NCBI RefSeq assembly: GCF_019703515.2 | Contig: NC_059346.1 | Span: 49,087,501-49,151,500 of the forward strand | DNA length: 64,000 nt | Direction of reading: 5' to 3' | Source of the DNA: Myxocyprinus asiaticus | Taxonomy: Eukaryota; Chordata; Actinopteri; Cypriniformes; Catostomidae | Notes under the pieces: model-generated | The model's input: the letters and a program-made list of their open reading frames with translations, nothing else | Told to the model about the DNA's origin: nothing | The model's database searches: none | Shown: positions 10,500 through 22,415 of the stretch, one piece after another | Numbering within the stretch: position 1 is the stretch's first letter | Layout of the letters: each line of letters starts with the position of its first letter | Position numbers and translations under genes: made by a program

Positions 10500-11610
10500 T
10501 CCACATCTGTGGATTTTTTCCAAGGCCTGGGTAGATTAGATGGTAAGCGAACCATCAGTTCTGATAGTGTCAACGTGTTGAATGCAGGAGTAAAGACCAG
10601 AGTGACTTTGACAAAGGCCAAATTGTTATGGCCAAACGACTGGGTCAGAGCATCTCTGAAGCAGAAAAGGCTTGTGGGATGCTCCCAGTCAGCAGTGGCG
10701 AGTACAGTGGTCCGAGGAGGGACAAACCACAAACCGGCGACAGGGTGTTGGGCGCACAAGACTCATCAATGCGCGAGGGCAACAAAGGCTATCCCGGCTG
10801 GTCCGAACCAACAGAAGGTCTACTGTGGAACAAATCACAGAAAATTATGATGGTTATGGGAGGAATGTGTCACAACGCACAGTGCATTGCACCCTGCTGT
10901 GTAGCCGCAGACTGGTCAGAGTGCCCTGACACCGTCCACCATCGAAAGTGTCTACAATGTTCACGTGAGCATCAGAACTAGACCTTGGAGCAGTGGAAGA
11001 AGGTCGCCTGGTCCGATGAGTCCAGTTTTACATCACGTGGACGGCCATGTACATGTGTGCCATTTACCTGGGGAAGTGATGGCACAAGGATGCACAGTGG
11101 GAAGATGACAAGCGGGTGGAAGGAATGTGATGCTCTGGGCAATGTTCTGCTGGGAAAACCTGGGACTGGCCATTCATGTGGATGTCAATTTTACATGTGC
11201 CACCTACCTAAACACCATTGCAGACCAGGTATACCCCTTCATGGCAATGGTATACCCTGATGGCAGTGACCTCTTTTAGCAGGATAATGTGCCCTGCCAC
11301 ACTACACACATTGTTCGGGAATAGTTTGAGGAACATGATGAAGAGTTCAAGGTGTTGCCCTGGCCCCCAAATTCCCCAGATCTCAATCCGATTGAGCATA
11401 TGTGGGATGTGCTGGACCAACAAGTCCGATCCACAGTGGCTCCACCTTGAAGGATCTGCCGCTAATGTCTTGGTGCCAGATACCACAGGACACCTTCAGG
11501 GGCTTTGCAGAGTCCATGCCTCGGCAGGTCGGCACGGTTTTTGCGGCACGCGGAGGACCAACAGCATATTAAGCTGGTTGTCAATGTTTTGGTTCATCTG
11601 TGTATTTAAG
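10500..11610 (+). pseudogene. Second Tc1-like transposase remnant, lineage B
   Basis: Fragments in all three forward frames belong to another Tc1 lineage. They read WVRASLKQKRLVGCSQSAV (near 10640), EQWKKVAWSDESSF (near 10990), the MLWAMF-like region near 11130, QDNVPCH near 11280, and the region of the [15 protein letters not shown] motif near 11375. Many frameshifts separate them. Clear terminal inverted repeats are not recognisable, so only the internal part is bounded. Confidence 0.8.
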
Positions 11611-11699
11611 ATGTTTACACTTGGAATGTACAAAATAAGTACAGTATTTTATTAGTACAGTATCTTGGTATGCTGAAAGTAAAATGCAACATACCTTAA

Positions 11700-12693
11700 C
11701 AAAAAAAAAAAAAAAAAGCAATTATAATGTAATTGAGAAATAGATTTATTGGCCATGTGTCATTGCACACACACACAGAATTTGTCTTTATAGAAATTTT
11801 AGTACTTGAAATCAAACAAGACTGTCATTGAAGTGCACAGGACAGACTTTCATAGCAGCTGGCCCAGCTAATCAATTCAACAATTTAAATCAGTTTCATT
11901 AAAACCTTTACTGTACAAATATAGCAGCAAGTGATCTTATGCACAAATTTAGTGTCTGCCATCTGTTGCAGCATTGTGAAAGAGCATTGCAAATATAATG
12001 CCTTCCCTCCCAGAGATTTACAGCAGACTAAAGTCCAGATTAACCAACAGCCTAACCAGACACATTGAGGGTTTCTGTCCACTTATGGCCCTCAAACTAT
12101 AAAATATATTTTACATATTGTATTACTAACTTTTTTTGTAGCAACTGGCAGTTCTGTGAAGTGATACAAGAAATATACAACGAAAATGTTGGTTTGTGTC
12201 TCAAGTATACAAGTGAAATTCTGCACAGACAGGAAGGGGAAAGCAGATTAGTGGAGACCGGAACCAACAGATAAAGTTTGTTGATCTCAGTGGATCAAAA
12301 AAATGTGGGTAGGCAGCCCTACATATTAAACTTGAAGACCAGAAACCATTGGAAAATTGCAATATAACTTGTGCATTGACATGCAATCAAATGTCCAGTA
12401 TCCATCCCTGCTTTTATCATTGAAATACATTTGAGATCAGACATGCAGTTGACAGGTTAACCACTACAGTAGATTTATTCAAAAGGAAATATTCTTTTAA
12501 TTTTTTGCATTAGCATTTGTCATGTTATCATACAAACATTATACAATATTTCCAGAGAAATGTGATAAAGGTCATTTAGTTTCATATATTTCATTAACCT
12601 ATAGTTAATAAATGTACGCACCATAGAATCCAGTGAAGTGCTGTATTGCAAAGTTACAATTTGTTTTGTTAGCCATGTTACCAGGGTTTGACA
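11700..12693. other. Non-coding stretch, no feature resolved
   Basis: The stretch holds an A-run at 11701-11717, a short CA run near 11766 and otherwise ordinary sequence. Two AATAAA hexamers on the minus strand (TTTATT near 11748 and 12475) could be distal poly(A) sites of a minus-strand transcript. I see no exon. Confidence 0.3.
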
Positions 12694-12990
12694 TTAAAAG
12701 GGATAGTTCACACTAAAATTAAATTCATTATTTGCTCATCTTCACATGTGCATGACCGTTTTCTGCTGAACACAAATGAAGACTTTTAGTCTCAGCTCTG
12801 TAGGTCCATACAATGCAAGAGAATGGTGACCAGAACGTCAAAGCTTCCCCCCCCCCCCATGTCTTCAGAAGCAATATGAGAAGTGTGGGTGAGAAACAGA
12901 TCAATATTAAAGTCCTCTTACTCTAAACACAGAATGTGAACACCAAAAATAGAAAGTGGGGTTTGATCGGAAGGAACTTAAATACTGATC
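12694..12990. mobile_element. GTTCACCC-type MITE, one end only
   Basis: The left terminus TTAAAAGGGATAGTTCACAC and the sub-terminal CTCAGCTCTGTAGGTCCATA and AATGCAAGAGAATGGTGACC blocks match the family. The right inverted end is absent, so this is a truncated copy. Confidence 0.65.
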
Positions 12991-14619
12991 CATTACATCG
13001 GCCTAGTCAAAGACAAGCTTGTGGTAACTATTACAAACAAAAGTAAAAATCAAGGGCCTTAAAGCCTCTACCTAACCCCCCCCACTTAATCCAATGTCCA
13101 TTAGAAACAAAATCCCAATTCACTAAAATGACAGTCTACACATGTTCTTGTATATAGTCATTTTATTCTAGTAAATGCAGTCTTTTAAACAATCTTTTCA
13201 AACTAAAATTTTAGTGTCTTACCAAATGCGCAATCATGCTTGTGATTAAAGTATTAATAACCACTTAGATAGGGGGCCCCAGATTGTAAAATTGTCATAG
13301 GGCCCAAAAATACTAACAGCACCCCTGTGCCCAGGACATTTAAAATCACCCATGCTGACTCAAAGTATTTTCACCAGAGGGTTCACAGAACTGATGGACT
13401 GATTCCCAGTCTAAAAATAGGGTCAAGGAATCTTCCCAGGCTCACGAGTCTCACTGAAAGGTTCCTGAAAGACAGCGCAGTTATCCACATTTGTTACAGG
13501 CTCTGTGGGAGTCAAAAGAAATGGTTCGAGTTGTAAAATCAGGACTGCACTTTAGTGGTCACAACTACAAATTATATTTGGTTCCCTACATTTGTACCCA
13601 TTGTGCACACTGGGCTTCAGTTTCAGACTTACCAGAGAATGGATTTAAACATGAAACACCACAGCTCAGAGAGAAGATTAAACTCAGATCAGACCTTGGT
13701 CAAGGATGCCAAAGGGCAAAAATACCAAGTCAGATATTCTCATTCACTCATCATCGCCGCAGGGCTCCTTGCTACAGATTTCTACATTAAATCTGCCAAT
13801 AAGTATTAAACCAAATTGATAAAGAAATCATTTTAGCTGTCTGAATCCTGTGGTCCAGTCAGTGAGTGATTTAAAGACACTTGTATGAAGGTACCACCTG
13901 AAGGCAACTGGTTTCAGACCAGCTTCCAAGGCAAATCATGGCTAAAGACCTAGAATAAATAAGTGAACTATAAAGATAACCAAGTGACTAATCAATGACT
14001 ACCAACCAGAGGGAAGCATCTCAGTAGACAGGCTGTCACGCAAACATTGGCTTCACACGTGCCTTGAATCAATCCTACCTCTGAATGCTGGCTGAGAAAA
14101 CAACACTTTTTAGGTTTTGGGCACAGTCTATATAGTTTTCCAGTGACTAGCGAGACTCTTGGTGCACACCTGTTCGCACTTCATCATCATTAGCCTGTGG
14201 CATAAGGCAGCTTCACCTGAATTTGTAATCAAGCCCTGGGGATCACTGTGGTAATTTACAGAACCAATTAGTGTCACTCAGGTTAAAAGAGGTTGTAACG
14301 GGTAGTTCTCCGAGGCTTTGCTGTGTAAATGCTTATTCACATATGTGACTCATGAGATTATTTTCAGGACACTTAAGCACATTTTACTAACGAATTCTCA
14401 ATACCGTAACAAGTCCGGATGTTTTACTTATACTATTCCCATTATTTTCGGTTATGATTCTCATTACCGTAACACAGTTGTTGTTTTTTTTTTTTTTTAC
14501 AGTTCAAAATCAGCAAAAATGTCAGGCAGTACCAAGGGAGTGCTACACAATTTAAATAATATACATATTTTTTTTCTTGTTGTGGTAATGAGAATATCAT
14601 AATGACCAGGGTCAGATGT
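12991..14619. other. Intergenic sequence, no gene seen
   Basis: Short open frames (for example 13327-13536 and 13555-13809) overlap each other, lack splice context and resemble no family. A poly-T run lies at about 14485-14500. I find no supported feature. Confidence 0.4.
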
Positions 14620-15321
14620 AAAGGAATAGTTCACCCAAAAATGAAAATTCTCTCATCATTGACTCACCCTCATGCCATCCCAGATGTGTATGACTTTCTT
14701 TCTTCAGCTGAACACAAACGAGGATTTTTAGAAGAATATTTCAGCTCTGTAGGTCCATACAATGCAAGTGAATAGTGACCAAAGATTTGAAGCTCCAAAA
14801 ATCACATAAATGCAGCATAAAAGTAATACATATGTCTCCAGTGGTTTAATACATGTCTTCAGAACCGATATGATAGGTGTGTGTGTGTGTGTGAGAAACA
14901 AATCAATATTTAAGTCCTTTTTTTTTTACTTAAAATTCTCCTCCCTGCCCAGTAGGTGGCGATATCCACGAAGAATGTGAATCGCAAAAACAAAAGAATA
15001 TGAAAGTGAAAGTGGAGATTTATTGTAGAAAAGTACTTAAATACTGATCTGTTTCTCAACCATACTTATTATATCATTTAAGCAGAGATGGATTAAAACA
15101 CTGGAGTCAAATAGATTACTTTTATTCTGACTTTATCTCCTTTCTGGACCTTCAAAGTTCTGGGCACCATTCACTTGCATTGTATGGTACTACAGAGCTG
15201 AAGTATTCTTCTAAACACCTTCTTTTGTGTTCAGCAGAACAAATAAAGTCATACACATCTGGGATGGCTTGAGGGTGAGTCAGTGATGAGAGAATTTTCA
15301 ATTTTGGGTGAACTATTCCAT
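14620..15321. mobile_element. GTTCACCC-type MITE, full length
   Basis: This is the clearest copy of the family. It runs from AAAGGAATAGTTCACCCAAA to TTTGGGTGAACTATTCC as long terminal inverted repeats. Paired internal blocks include CATCCCAGATGTGTATGAC and its inverse near 15250, plus AATGCAAGTGAATAGTGACC and its inverse near 15165. It contains a short GT repeat (about 14877-14893) and no open frame of note. Confidence 0.85.
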
Positions 15322-16575
15322 TATGGGGGCTTGGGGCAAAAATACATCCAAAAGTGGATGCTTACCATTGGTTCCTCTTACTATTTCTGGTATACTAGTT
15401 GTGTTATTATTTATGCTGATGTGGAAGCAGAATAATGTTCATCAATCAACACAGTTGAAAGTTGTTTTTAGCTTCAAGTTATCTAGAAGGCATTTTGTAG
15501 TTTCTAATGAAAAACTAGATGTTTTTAAACCTTTCCAAATAGGCTATATGTAAAACATAAAATGTTAAAGTAAAATTGTCATATCAGATGAACACTAATG
15601 CAAGTACCATACTTATGGGCTCCTGTTCCTTACTTGCAGTGAAGATCAGGCTGATATTTAGCAGGCCATTCATAAAATGCTAAAACAGCCAACTTCATGT
15701 CACCTAAATTACAGCAAATATAGCAATAACATAAATCACAGCGAGAGCCATTTGGATGCAACGCATACTCTTCTTTTTTATCTCATTTGAAATTGCCTTT
15801 TTCAGCCAGTGTGTAAACTTACCAGCTGCAGCTTCAGTTCATGTGTGCCTGCCAGTCACAGCTGCTGTGAAATCTGACCATTCACATGTTCCCTGCAGCG
15901 AACTACGATACTAACTAAGGGAACTTCTAGACTATATACTAAGCACATTCTGTCTTTAAATCTTAGACTGCATTACAGCTGATGTAAGTTTTTTTTAAAT
16001 GTTAAATACTTTAATGCATCACTGTCAGCATTATATGCAGAGTCAACTATAAGCAGGCTATGCCGTCTGTACATTGATTTCACATAGAAGTGTAACACTG
16101 TGGCACTATCAAAATATGCTTGGCCAATCAACCAGTTGTGTAAGTTTGGGATGGGTCCATCTGTTTGTACAGCCAATGGAGGACAGGGGAGTTTTCTGGA
16201 ATCTGTTGGAAAACAATGTTTATTTGTGCAATTTAAATTACACACTTCAGCTTTAACTTCAAGAAAATACCTTAGTCAAGAGGAAACTATCAGAAAAAAA
16301 TTATTTTGTGGTAAATATGGCAGAAAGTGCTTTTCTACATTGAATAGTTTAGGTGTGAACTTGAAAATATCAAGTCGATTCTACATTTGTACTCAATCCA
16401 ACGTAATGTAATAATGAGTGCTCTAGTTTATAAGTACGTGTCGTCATGTTTACTCCTTAAAAACATCTTGCTTTGTGAAGTCTGAAGTTAATTTTCTACT
16501 CAATTACCTGTTCATGATAAAGAAAAAAAATATAATAAAAAACGGAAATGGCTCATCAACATACAAGGTTTTGAA
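15322..16575. other. Intergenic sequence between repeats and orai2 3' end
   Basis: The part around 15780-16260 has the look of a repeat, but I cannot delimit ends. Open frames at 15973-16245 (minus) and 16100-16411 (plus) overlap and are unrecognisable. No supported gene. Confidence 0.3.
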
Positions 16576-19198
16576 GTAAACAAAACAGTTGCGTTTATTT
16601 GACATAAATTAACATACAAGTACAGACAGAGTGAAAACAACATGCTACACAAAACATTTCCATAACAGTTGGCTACATGTCCATGATGGAAAAAAACATT
16701 AGCTTTTGCACTAGATATTCATTGCTTTTCTCTACTGATAGTGCAGGCGCAATGCAACAGAAGGATAAAAAAAATGACCCAAGTATTTATTTTCACACAC
16801 AAAACAGCTGTTTAAAGCCCCCCACAACCAGAGTACACAAGTCATTTTGGTCAAAGTTTCCTTGTTTGAGCGTTCACACATTGCATGTGCAATTGTAAGA
16901 TCAGCGTAATGGCATTAACATACTATCAATACAGCAATACTGTAATTACAATACAATAATGCTTTGAAGGTGGTTAGGCATGAAATGATGTCTTTAACTC
17001 TGCACTGTGAAATAAGTCTGCATACTCTAAACACAGACAGGACATACAGATCATTTCCATGGACTACACTACAAGTGCACTTCAAAGTTTTGTCTGTTCA
17101 GCTATTAAAGGCAGGCAGAAATTGGTCCCACTTCTTTCCCACTGGAATGTTTCCCTCATATTGACTTGTACCAAATATCAGACAATATTCTGAGACTGAC
17201 ACAGGACTGCCAACTCACACTGTATTACACAGTTCACATTAAAGAGTTTCAGCTTGGCATGCAATGCAAGCGCTTTTGCTTTTCCTCAAGTATTTTGTAA
17301 CTGTGCCCATTTAAAGAAATATTTTTATATAAACAATATTGGAGCAAACAACCTTTGACCCTGGTTATTTCTGGGTATTATCATCAACAGCGTAAACTTC
17401 TAGTAACACGAGCAAATAACATTCAATGGGCCTTGTTTGAAATATGGACAAAAAGTTCATCTTTTGTGCTTGACAAGTGACAGTGCATTATATTATACAT
17501 TAAATGCAAATTTGTTAATAAAATCTAAAATTACGTGAAACATAAGTGTGCACTGTGCATGTTTAAAGCATCTACATTTCACACCCAAGCTAAAAATATT
17601 GCACTACATAGTATGAGTGATAGTTCTTTCTTAGGTAACAGTTAAAATGAATCCTACATGGTTATTGAGGAAAATGCAGGCACAACAATTCTGCAGTTAA
17701 TAATATTACAGTTTTGGATCCACTATCAAACACAGACAAAGAACAATAGTAGGGTGAATCTCACAAGAACTGTCAAGATATGTCTGGGCCAACTTTACCA
17801 CAAAAAATATTTTGCAAAATAAAAATGGAGCCTAGTTTTAGAACTATGACATTTTTTTTTTGTTTTTTGTTTTTTGCATTGAAGCATTTTTTCAAGACAA
17901 TTAAGCATAATTATCCCCCTTCCAATTCTCATTGTCATTACTGTAATATATTACAAAATAATAATGAAATATTACTTCAATTGTTAAGTACATCACTCAT
18001 TACCCTTAATTGAATTTGAGAGTTTTTACAAGCAATTTAATTTCATTCATTCAGATTAAGTCATTTTCATTAAGCCAACATAATTTAGTTGGATTAGGTC
18101 AAATCAATGGACTCTAGTAGTTTTATCTAAACTTCATGGTTAGTCAAACTCAATTTAATAAATGAATCATTTTTCTGTTGGTTCAATTAATTTTATGAAT
18201 CATTATTATATGCCAGGTGAGCATGTGTAAAACTGTTGCACTGTCAATTTGATAGCAACTGCTTCTGGAGCCAAGCAGCACTCAAATCAAACATCACTTG
18301 AACGTGAAAGTCCATCCTCAACCTAAGGACAAGTGCCAATCTTAACCACAATGGTAACCCCATTATGAAATTCATAATGGAAGTATTTGTTGTACTGAAT
18401 TTAATCATCAGGACACGGTCATTATTATTACAGTAATGCAAAAAAATTACAGTAATGTTTTTTTTTTTTTTTTTCACATTACGGTAATTAGAATGATTTT
18501 TTAAAATGAGAATTTAGGAATAAGTCATGAAAATAATGTCATAATGCCAACATCTTAATGGTCTTAAATAGGCTTAAATATAATTTTGATTTTAAGATAA
18601 AATATGATCCGGACATTCACCCAGTGCGTGCAGCATACTTTTGTGTTTTTACGAAATCAAACGAAAACTCATACAGGCATGTATAGCATAAAGCTGTATA
18701 TTTTAGTCACATACTCTGGCAGTGTAGGTCTTGTAGCTCTGATCCTTAATGGAACCAAGACCAACTCTACTTGTCGAACTCATTTGAACAAATTTATATG
18801 TGGCACAATGAAGATCAGGCTGGATAAGAAACCATCCAATAAACAGGCAAATGATATTAAAGCACACTGATGTATGACATTCATTTTGTATAGTAGAAGC
18901 AGGAGAACATCTAGAAAATGGCACATAAAGACCCGTCCAAATGACCTACAGCCTAAAGAAATATAAATAACTAGCCCTTGCTGTTGAAATCTTGTAAACT
19001 TCCCTCTTTTCTCTAAAGCTTTCTCAGTTTCTAAATGGACAATCCATCCACCAGGCAACAAGGCATTTTCTCTCAAAAGAAAATATGCCTTAAAAAAAAA
19101 AAAAAAAAAAAGACTCAAAAAGGAGCAGAGATTTAATGTGCTTGAAAGCTTGAATAATCAAGCAATGGAACACTGCGCAAAAAGAGCATCCCCAGATC
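16576..19198 (-). other. orai2: Probable 3' UTR of orai2
   Basis: About 2.6 kb of non-coding sequence follows the orai2 stop on the minus strand. The first convincing AATAAA hexamer in that orientation that coincides with a drop into other sequence is at 16599-16594. The region includes T/A homopolymer runs (18459-18474, 19092-19110) and an inverted-repeat-like patch near 17920-18500. The end point is inferred from the hexamer only; a more distal poly(A) site cannot be excluded. Confidence 0.4.
16594..16599 (-). terminator. Candidate orai2 poly(A) signal (AATAAA)
   Basis: AATAAA on the minus strand, about 2.6 kb downstream of the orai2 stop. Selected by orientation and position; no transcript evidence is available. 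Confidence 0.35.
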
Positions 19199-19771
19199 TC
19201 ACACTGCTTGCAGGCCTCGCTCATGGCCGTCCAGCTGTACCTTGATCTTGTGCAGTTCCTCGATCTCCTGGTGGTGCCGTTCTGTTTTGTGCCGCACCAG
19301 TGAGCGGTAGAAGTGAATGGTGAACACCACAAAGATTAATCCAACGGGCACCATGATGATGGTGGAGGCCAAGGCCGCCTGCCACCCGCTGTGCCCCGGT
19401 TGAACTGCAGGGGTGCTACAGTTCTGCTTCAGGGCTGCCAGGACTGATGTGGATTGGGCTCCAGAGTCAACCGGCAAGAACTTTATCCAGCAGAGGAGCA
19501 CCACCTCTGCCAGAAACAACAGGATTCCCAGGGCAGTGGAAAAGCCCCAGGCGAGCTCAATATAGTGGTGCATCCTCTCATGGGGAGATTCGGATACGGA
19601 GTTGAGGTTGTGGATGTTGCTAACGGCTTCGACATTGGGCAGGATGCAGGTACTGATGAGGAGGGCGAAGAGGTGGACGGCCACCAGCACAGTGGTGCAG
19701 ACGCTAAAGGCGATGAGAAGGACACGTGGGTAGTTGTACTGCATCTCGAGTTGCACTTCCACCATGGCCAC
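19199..19771 (-). CDS. orai2: orai2 coding exon 2 (terminal)
   Basis: The exon follows acceptor CTAG (19772-19775 region) and opens GTG GCC ATG GTG GAA, reading VAMVEVQ. It carries TM1's filter glutamate through the C-terminus, 190 codons and a stop at 19199-19201. Confidence 0.96.
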   Translation of the reverse strand: MAMVEVQLEMQYNYPRVLLIAFSVCTTVLVAVHLFALLISTCILPNVEAVSNIHNLNSVSESPHERMHHYIELAWGFSTALGILLFLAEVVLLCWIKFLPVDSGAQSTSVLAALKQNCSTPAVQPGHSGWQAALASTIIMVPVGLIFVVFTIHFYRSLVRHKTERHHQEIEELHKIKVQLDGHERGLQAV

Positions 19772-21362
19772 CTAGTCATGATCACATTATGAAGTGGAAA
19801 GAGGTTGTTAGAAATTCTGTTATTCTAAGGGGCAGTTCACAACGAACACATTTTTGCATCTGTCTGTGCTGTTTCTGTGCCTGTGACGGTTTTGACCGTT
19901 ATACCGCATCTCGCTTTTTTTCAGTGTCTCACGCAAGGAGCTCCGCTTTTCTTAGATGGTGTTTCAAGTTAAAAAGAATTGCAACTTTTAAAAAAAAACA
20001 TCTCGACATGTGTATTACGGGAAGATAATATGAAGATAAACTGGTGGATTGGATCCTTGTAAGAAAAGAAGCACTTAAAAAGGCTTCTTGTGTAATTATT
20101 ACTTTTATATTTGTCATTTTATCCATTCATAGCATATCATGTTTATAAATCAAGAAGGGTCTCTTTATTCATAGTTTCATTGCTTTGTCTACGCTGATAC
20201 CTGCTGCTGTATTTACAATGACTGAGTGTTTAGACCAAGTAAAGTTTTACTTTGAATGTAACACCGTCAACTTGAAAATAAATATAATAAATGAGACACG
20301 GTCAAACACTTAATAGTTTTGGAATATTCAATAAATAAGAGCTTAAACACAAGATTTGAAAACAAGCCTACGTGCTGATGCATGCCGAGTCCGGATTTCT
20401 TTATGTAAACAAGAAACAGAATTCTAGTGTTGTAAATTCAAGAATCAATTTATTGTCACTGAGCATTTACACAGATGTACAAGAGATAATATCACTATAC
20501 CTGGTTACCATTTAAAAATCCAATCAACCAGTTTATATGCACTGGTTTATTTACTGAAGTTTCAGGAAGTGAAAAACAAAAATGGGTACTGCATTCATTG
20601 CGCTAAATTTTTTTCTGTGTTAAACAGCTAACTATTAATCGCAGAAATTAACTGGGAAATACATTTCCCAGACCTAGTTATTATTAAAAAATTTATCTTT
20701 TGTGCAGTTTTAATGTAACGAGTGGGACAACTGTTCGAGATGGATTAAATTCAGGTTATTGGTTACTGATGTAATTCCTGTGGGTGGGTTTATTCCTCTA
20801 TGTAAACAGTCCCTTTCTGGTATCTTTGCACGTACTGTGTGAAATTCACCTGGTTTACTGACTTTGCATGGTTATGACAGGAGTTGAAAGAACTGATATA
20901 ATTGTAATAAACAATTTGATCACTCATCTTCACACATAGTGTGCATTTAACTTTCCATTTAAAGTTCCACTTTTAGCAACTATATTCTGATACATTCACT
21001 GATCTACAACCCAAATGGAGTACACAAAAGTCATTGTCTTTCTTTTTTGGACAGAGAAAATTATAAGAACTGCATTCGAAGAGTCACACACATTTAAAGG
21101 GCTCCCACTTAACACAGAATGTAATACTGACCATTGCAAAGCCTGAAAGCAGGGCTGAAGTTCGACTGGAGGCTTTGAGCTTTGCCCTGCTGAGGTAAAG
21201 TTTTCTCCAAGAGAGAGCCTGGACAGAGTGGTGGTTGGAGGTGACCAGCTCCAGATAGCTGCGACGAACCCAATCTCTGTAGTCCATTCCACCTCCATCC
21301 TGCAGCCTGTCAGTGCACCCGGGAGCTGGGGAGCCCATTGGCACATTGAGCTCACTGCTCAT
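19199..21362 (-). CDS. orai2: Calcium release-activated calcium channel protein Orai2, complete
   Basis: This is the pore subunit of store-operated calcium channels, opened at plasma membrane-ER contacts by STIM proteins. Exons 21362-21132 and 19771-19199 join in frame to 267 residues (human about 254). Residues 31-76 hold [20 protein letters not shown] and [20 protein letters not shown], the N-terminal activation segment. TM1 follows with selectivity-filter Glu82 (VAMVEVQLE). TM2 is around [22 protein letters not shown]3 contains [10 protein letters not shown], and TM4 is [13 protein letters not shown]. The C-terminal STIM-binding coiled coil is [15 protein letters not shown]. The 3-4 loop has an NCS glycosylation sequon at Asn194. 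Orai2 over Orai1 is indicated by SSELNVP at the N-terminus, the absence of the long Pro-rich N-tail and HERGLQAV at the end. The start at 21362 is five bases after the splice acceptor. Confidence 0.97.
19772..21131 (-). other. orai2 intron between coding exons
   Basis: The intron is bounded by donor GTCAGT (21131-21126) and acceptor AG (19773-19772). I recognise no mobile-element end or RNA gene inside. Confidence 0.7.
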
Positions 21363-21367
21363 AGTAA
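21132..21367 (-). CDS. orai2: orai2 first coding exon
   Basis: Acceptor CCCAG ends at 21368, so the exon opens with TTACT then ATG (21362-21360). The open frame extends upstream to 21422, but those codons lie in the intron. The coding part is 231 nt, 77 codons, ending GFAM at donor GTCAGT. Confidence 0.95.
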
Positions 21368-21679
21368 CTGGGAATAATCGGTATGTAGAGTTTGTCATCA
21401 CAATTTCACATACAGATTTCATAATACAAGTTTATATGAATTAAGAAAATAAGATCTTCAGTATTTGTCCAAAAAGTATTTGGACACTTAGGCCACACTT
21501 AACACAATGCATGAATGTCAGTGCATTAGATAACAAAACATCAAACCAAGTGGCACTAATCTCAAATAAAGCACATATTTCAAGCAAAACATTTCATAAA
21601 AAGAACCTTGTTAGGTTTTAAATGATAAACCAACAGATATACATTTGCAGATGCCACACGGTTTGATATTTTGTGTCAC

Positions 21680-21973
21680 ACTTTATATTATGCACCTTTA
21701 ACTACTATGTACTAAAATACATAAAATACAATGTACTTATTGTTTAACTACATGCTCTTCTGCAAAATTCTCACAAGATTCACATTTGCTGCTACTGAGG
21801 TTGAGGTACAGGTAGGTTTAGGAGTAGGGTTAGGGTTTGGGATAGGTGGTAAGGTAAACAGTGTAATTTAATGCATGTACTTTAAAGCACAATTCAACAA
21901 CACGTATGTACATAATAAGTACATTGTATCAAATGCTTCAGTACATGGTAGTTAAATACACCTAATATAAAGT
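21680..21973. mobile_element. Small MITE in orai2 5' intron
   Basis: The left end ACTTTATATTATGCACC, then TTTAACTACTATGTACT, is mirrored on the right by AGTACATGGTAGTTAAATAC, then ACCTAATATAAAGT, giving inverted repeats of about 34 bp. The middle has a G-rich, telomere-like stretch (GTAGGGTTAGGGTTTGGG). No coding capacity. Confidence 0.75.
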
Positions 21974-22135
21974 AGGTCCATATTTTTTATCTAATGCAAT
22001 GACATTCATATATTTTTAAGTCTGGTTTAAAAAAAAGACTGGCACCATTGTATATATGTGCTACTGTATATATTGTATGTGGCCGAAGTTAGTAACAAAT
22101 AAATACATAAATAAATAAAAAACAGCGATAAATAC

Positions 22136-22181
22136 CTGAATGGCTTTGTCCTTCTTTAGGACTGTCTTTCATCATACATCT
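22136..22181 (-). other. orai2: orai2 5' exon (46 nt) with upstream AUGs
   Basis: A 46-nt segment is bounded on the minus strand by acceptor TTAATCAG (22183-22182) and donor GTATT (22135). It contains three ATGs. The first (22179-22177) opens a seven-codon uORF closed by TAA. The second and third (22175 and 22172) are in frame with the orai2 start across the splice, adding MMKDSPKEGQSHSVT before MSSELN. Existence as an exon is inferred from its splice sites and frame continuity. Confidence 0.6.
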
Positions 22182-22415
22182 CTGATTAACACAAACAAAC
22201 CAATTAGTAATAAAAAAAACTTAAGGGATTCAGATATGAGCAGATACATTTTATAGAGCTGTGATATGAAAGATAAACACTATCCACAAAAAAAAAAAAA
22301 ACGAACCAGAAAGAGCCTTGGTATAAACAAGGTTTTTGGAAAATGTGCCATGGTAGTTATATTATAATTTTTTTTCAAGATGACATTTTCTTGAAAGACT
22401 CCGAATTACCATGTA

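Noticed and set aside
14390..18500. A larger inverted-repeat element joining the TACCGTAAC words near 14400-14480 and ATTACGGTAATTAG near 18480
   Set aside because: The words are short, the arms do not align further, and a full MITE and the orai2 3' UTR lie between them.
21363..21422. A 20-residue longer Orai2 N-terminus beginning at 21422
   Set aside because: These codons lie upstream of the splice acceptor CCCAG (ending 21368) and are intronic. The extension supported by splicing comes from the exon at 22136-22181.
21815..21845. Telomere-like GGGTTAGGG tract
   Set aside because: It lies inside a MITE with clear inverted repeats and is a short part of that repeat family, not an interstitial telomere.
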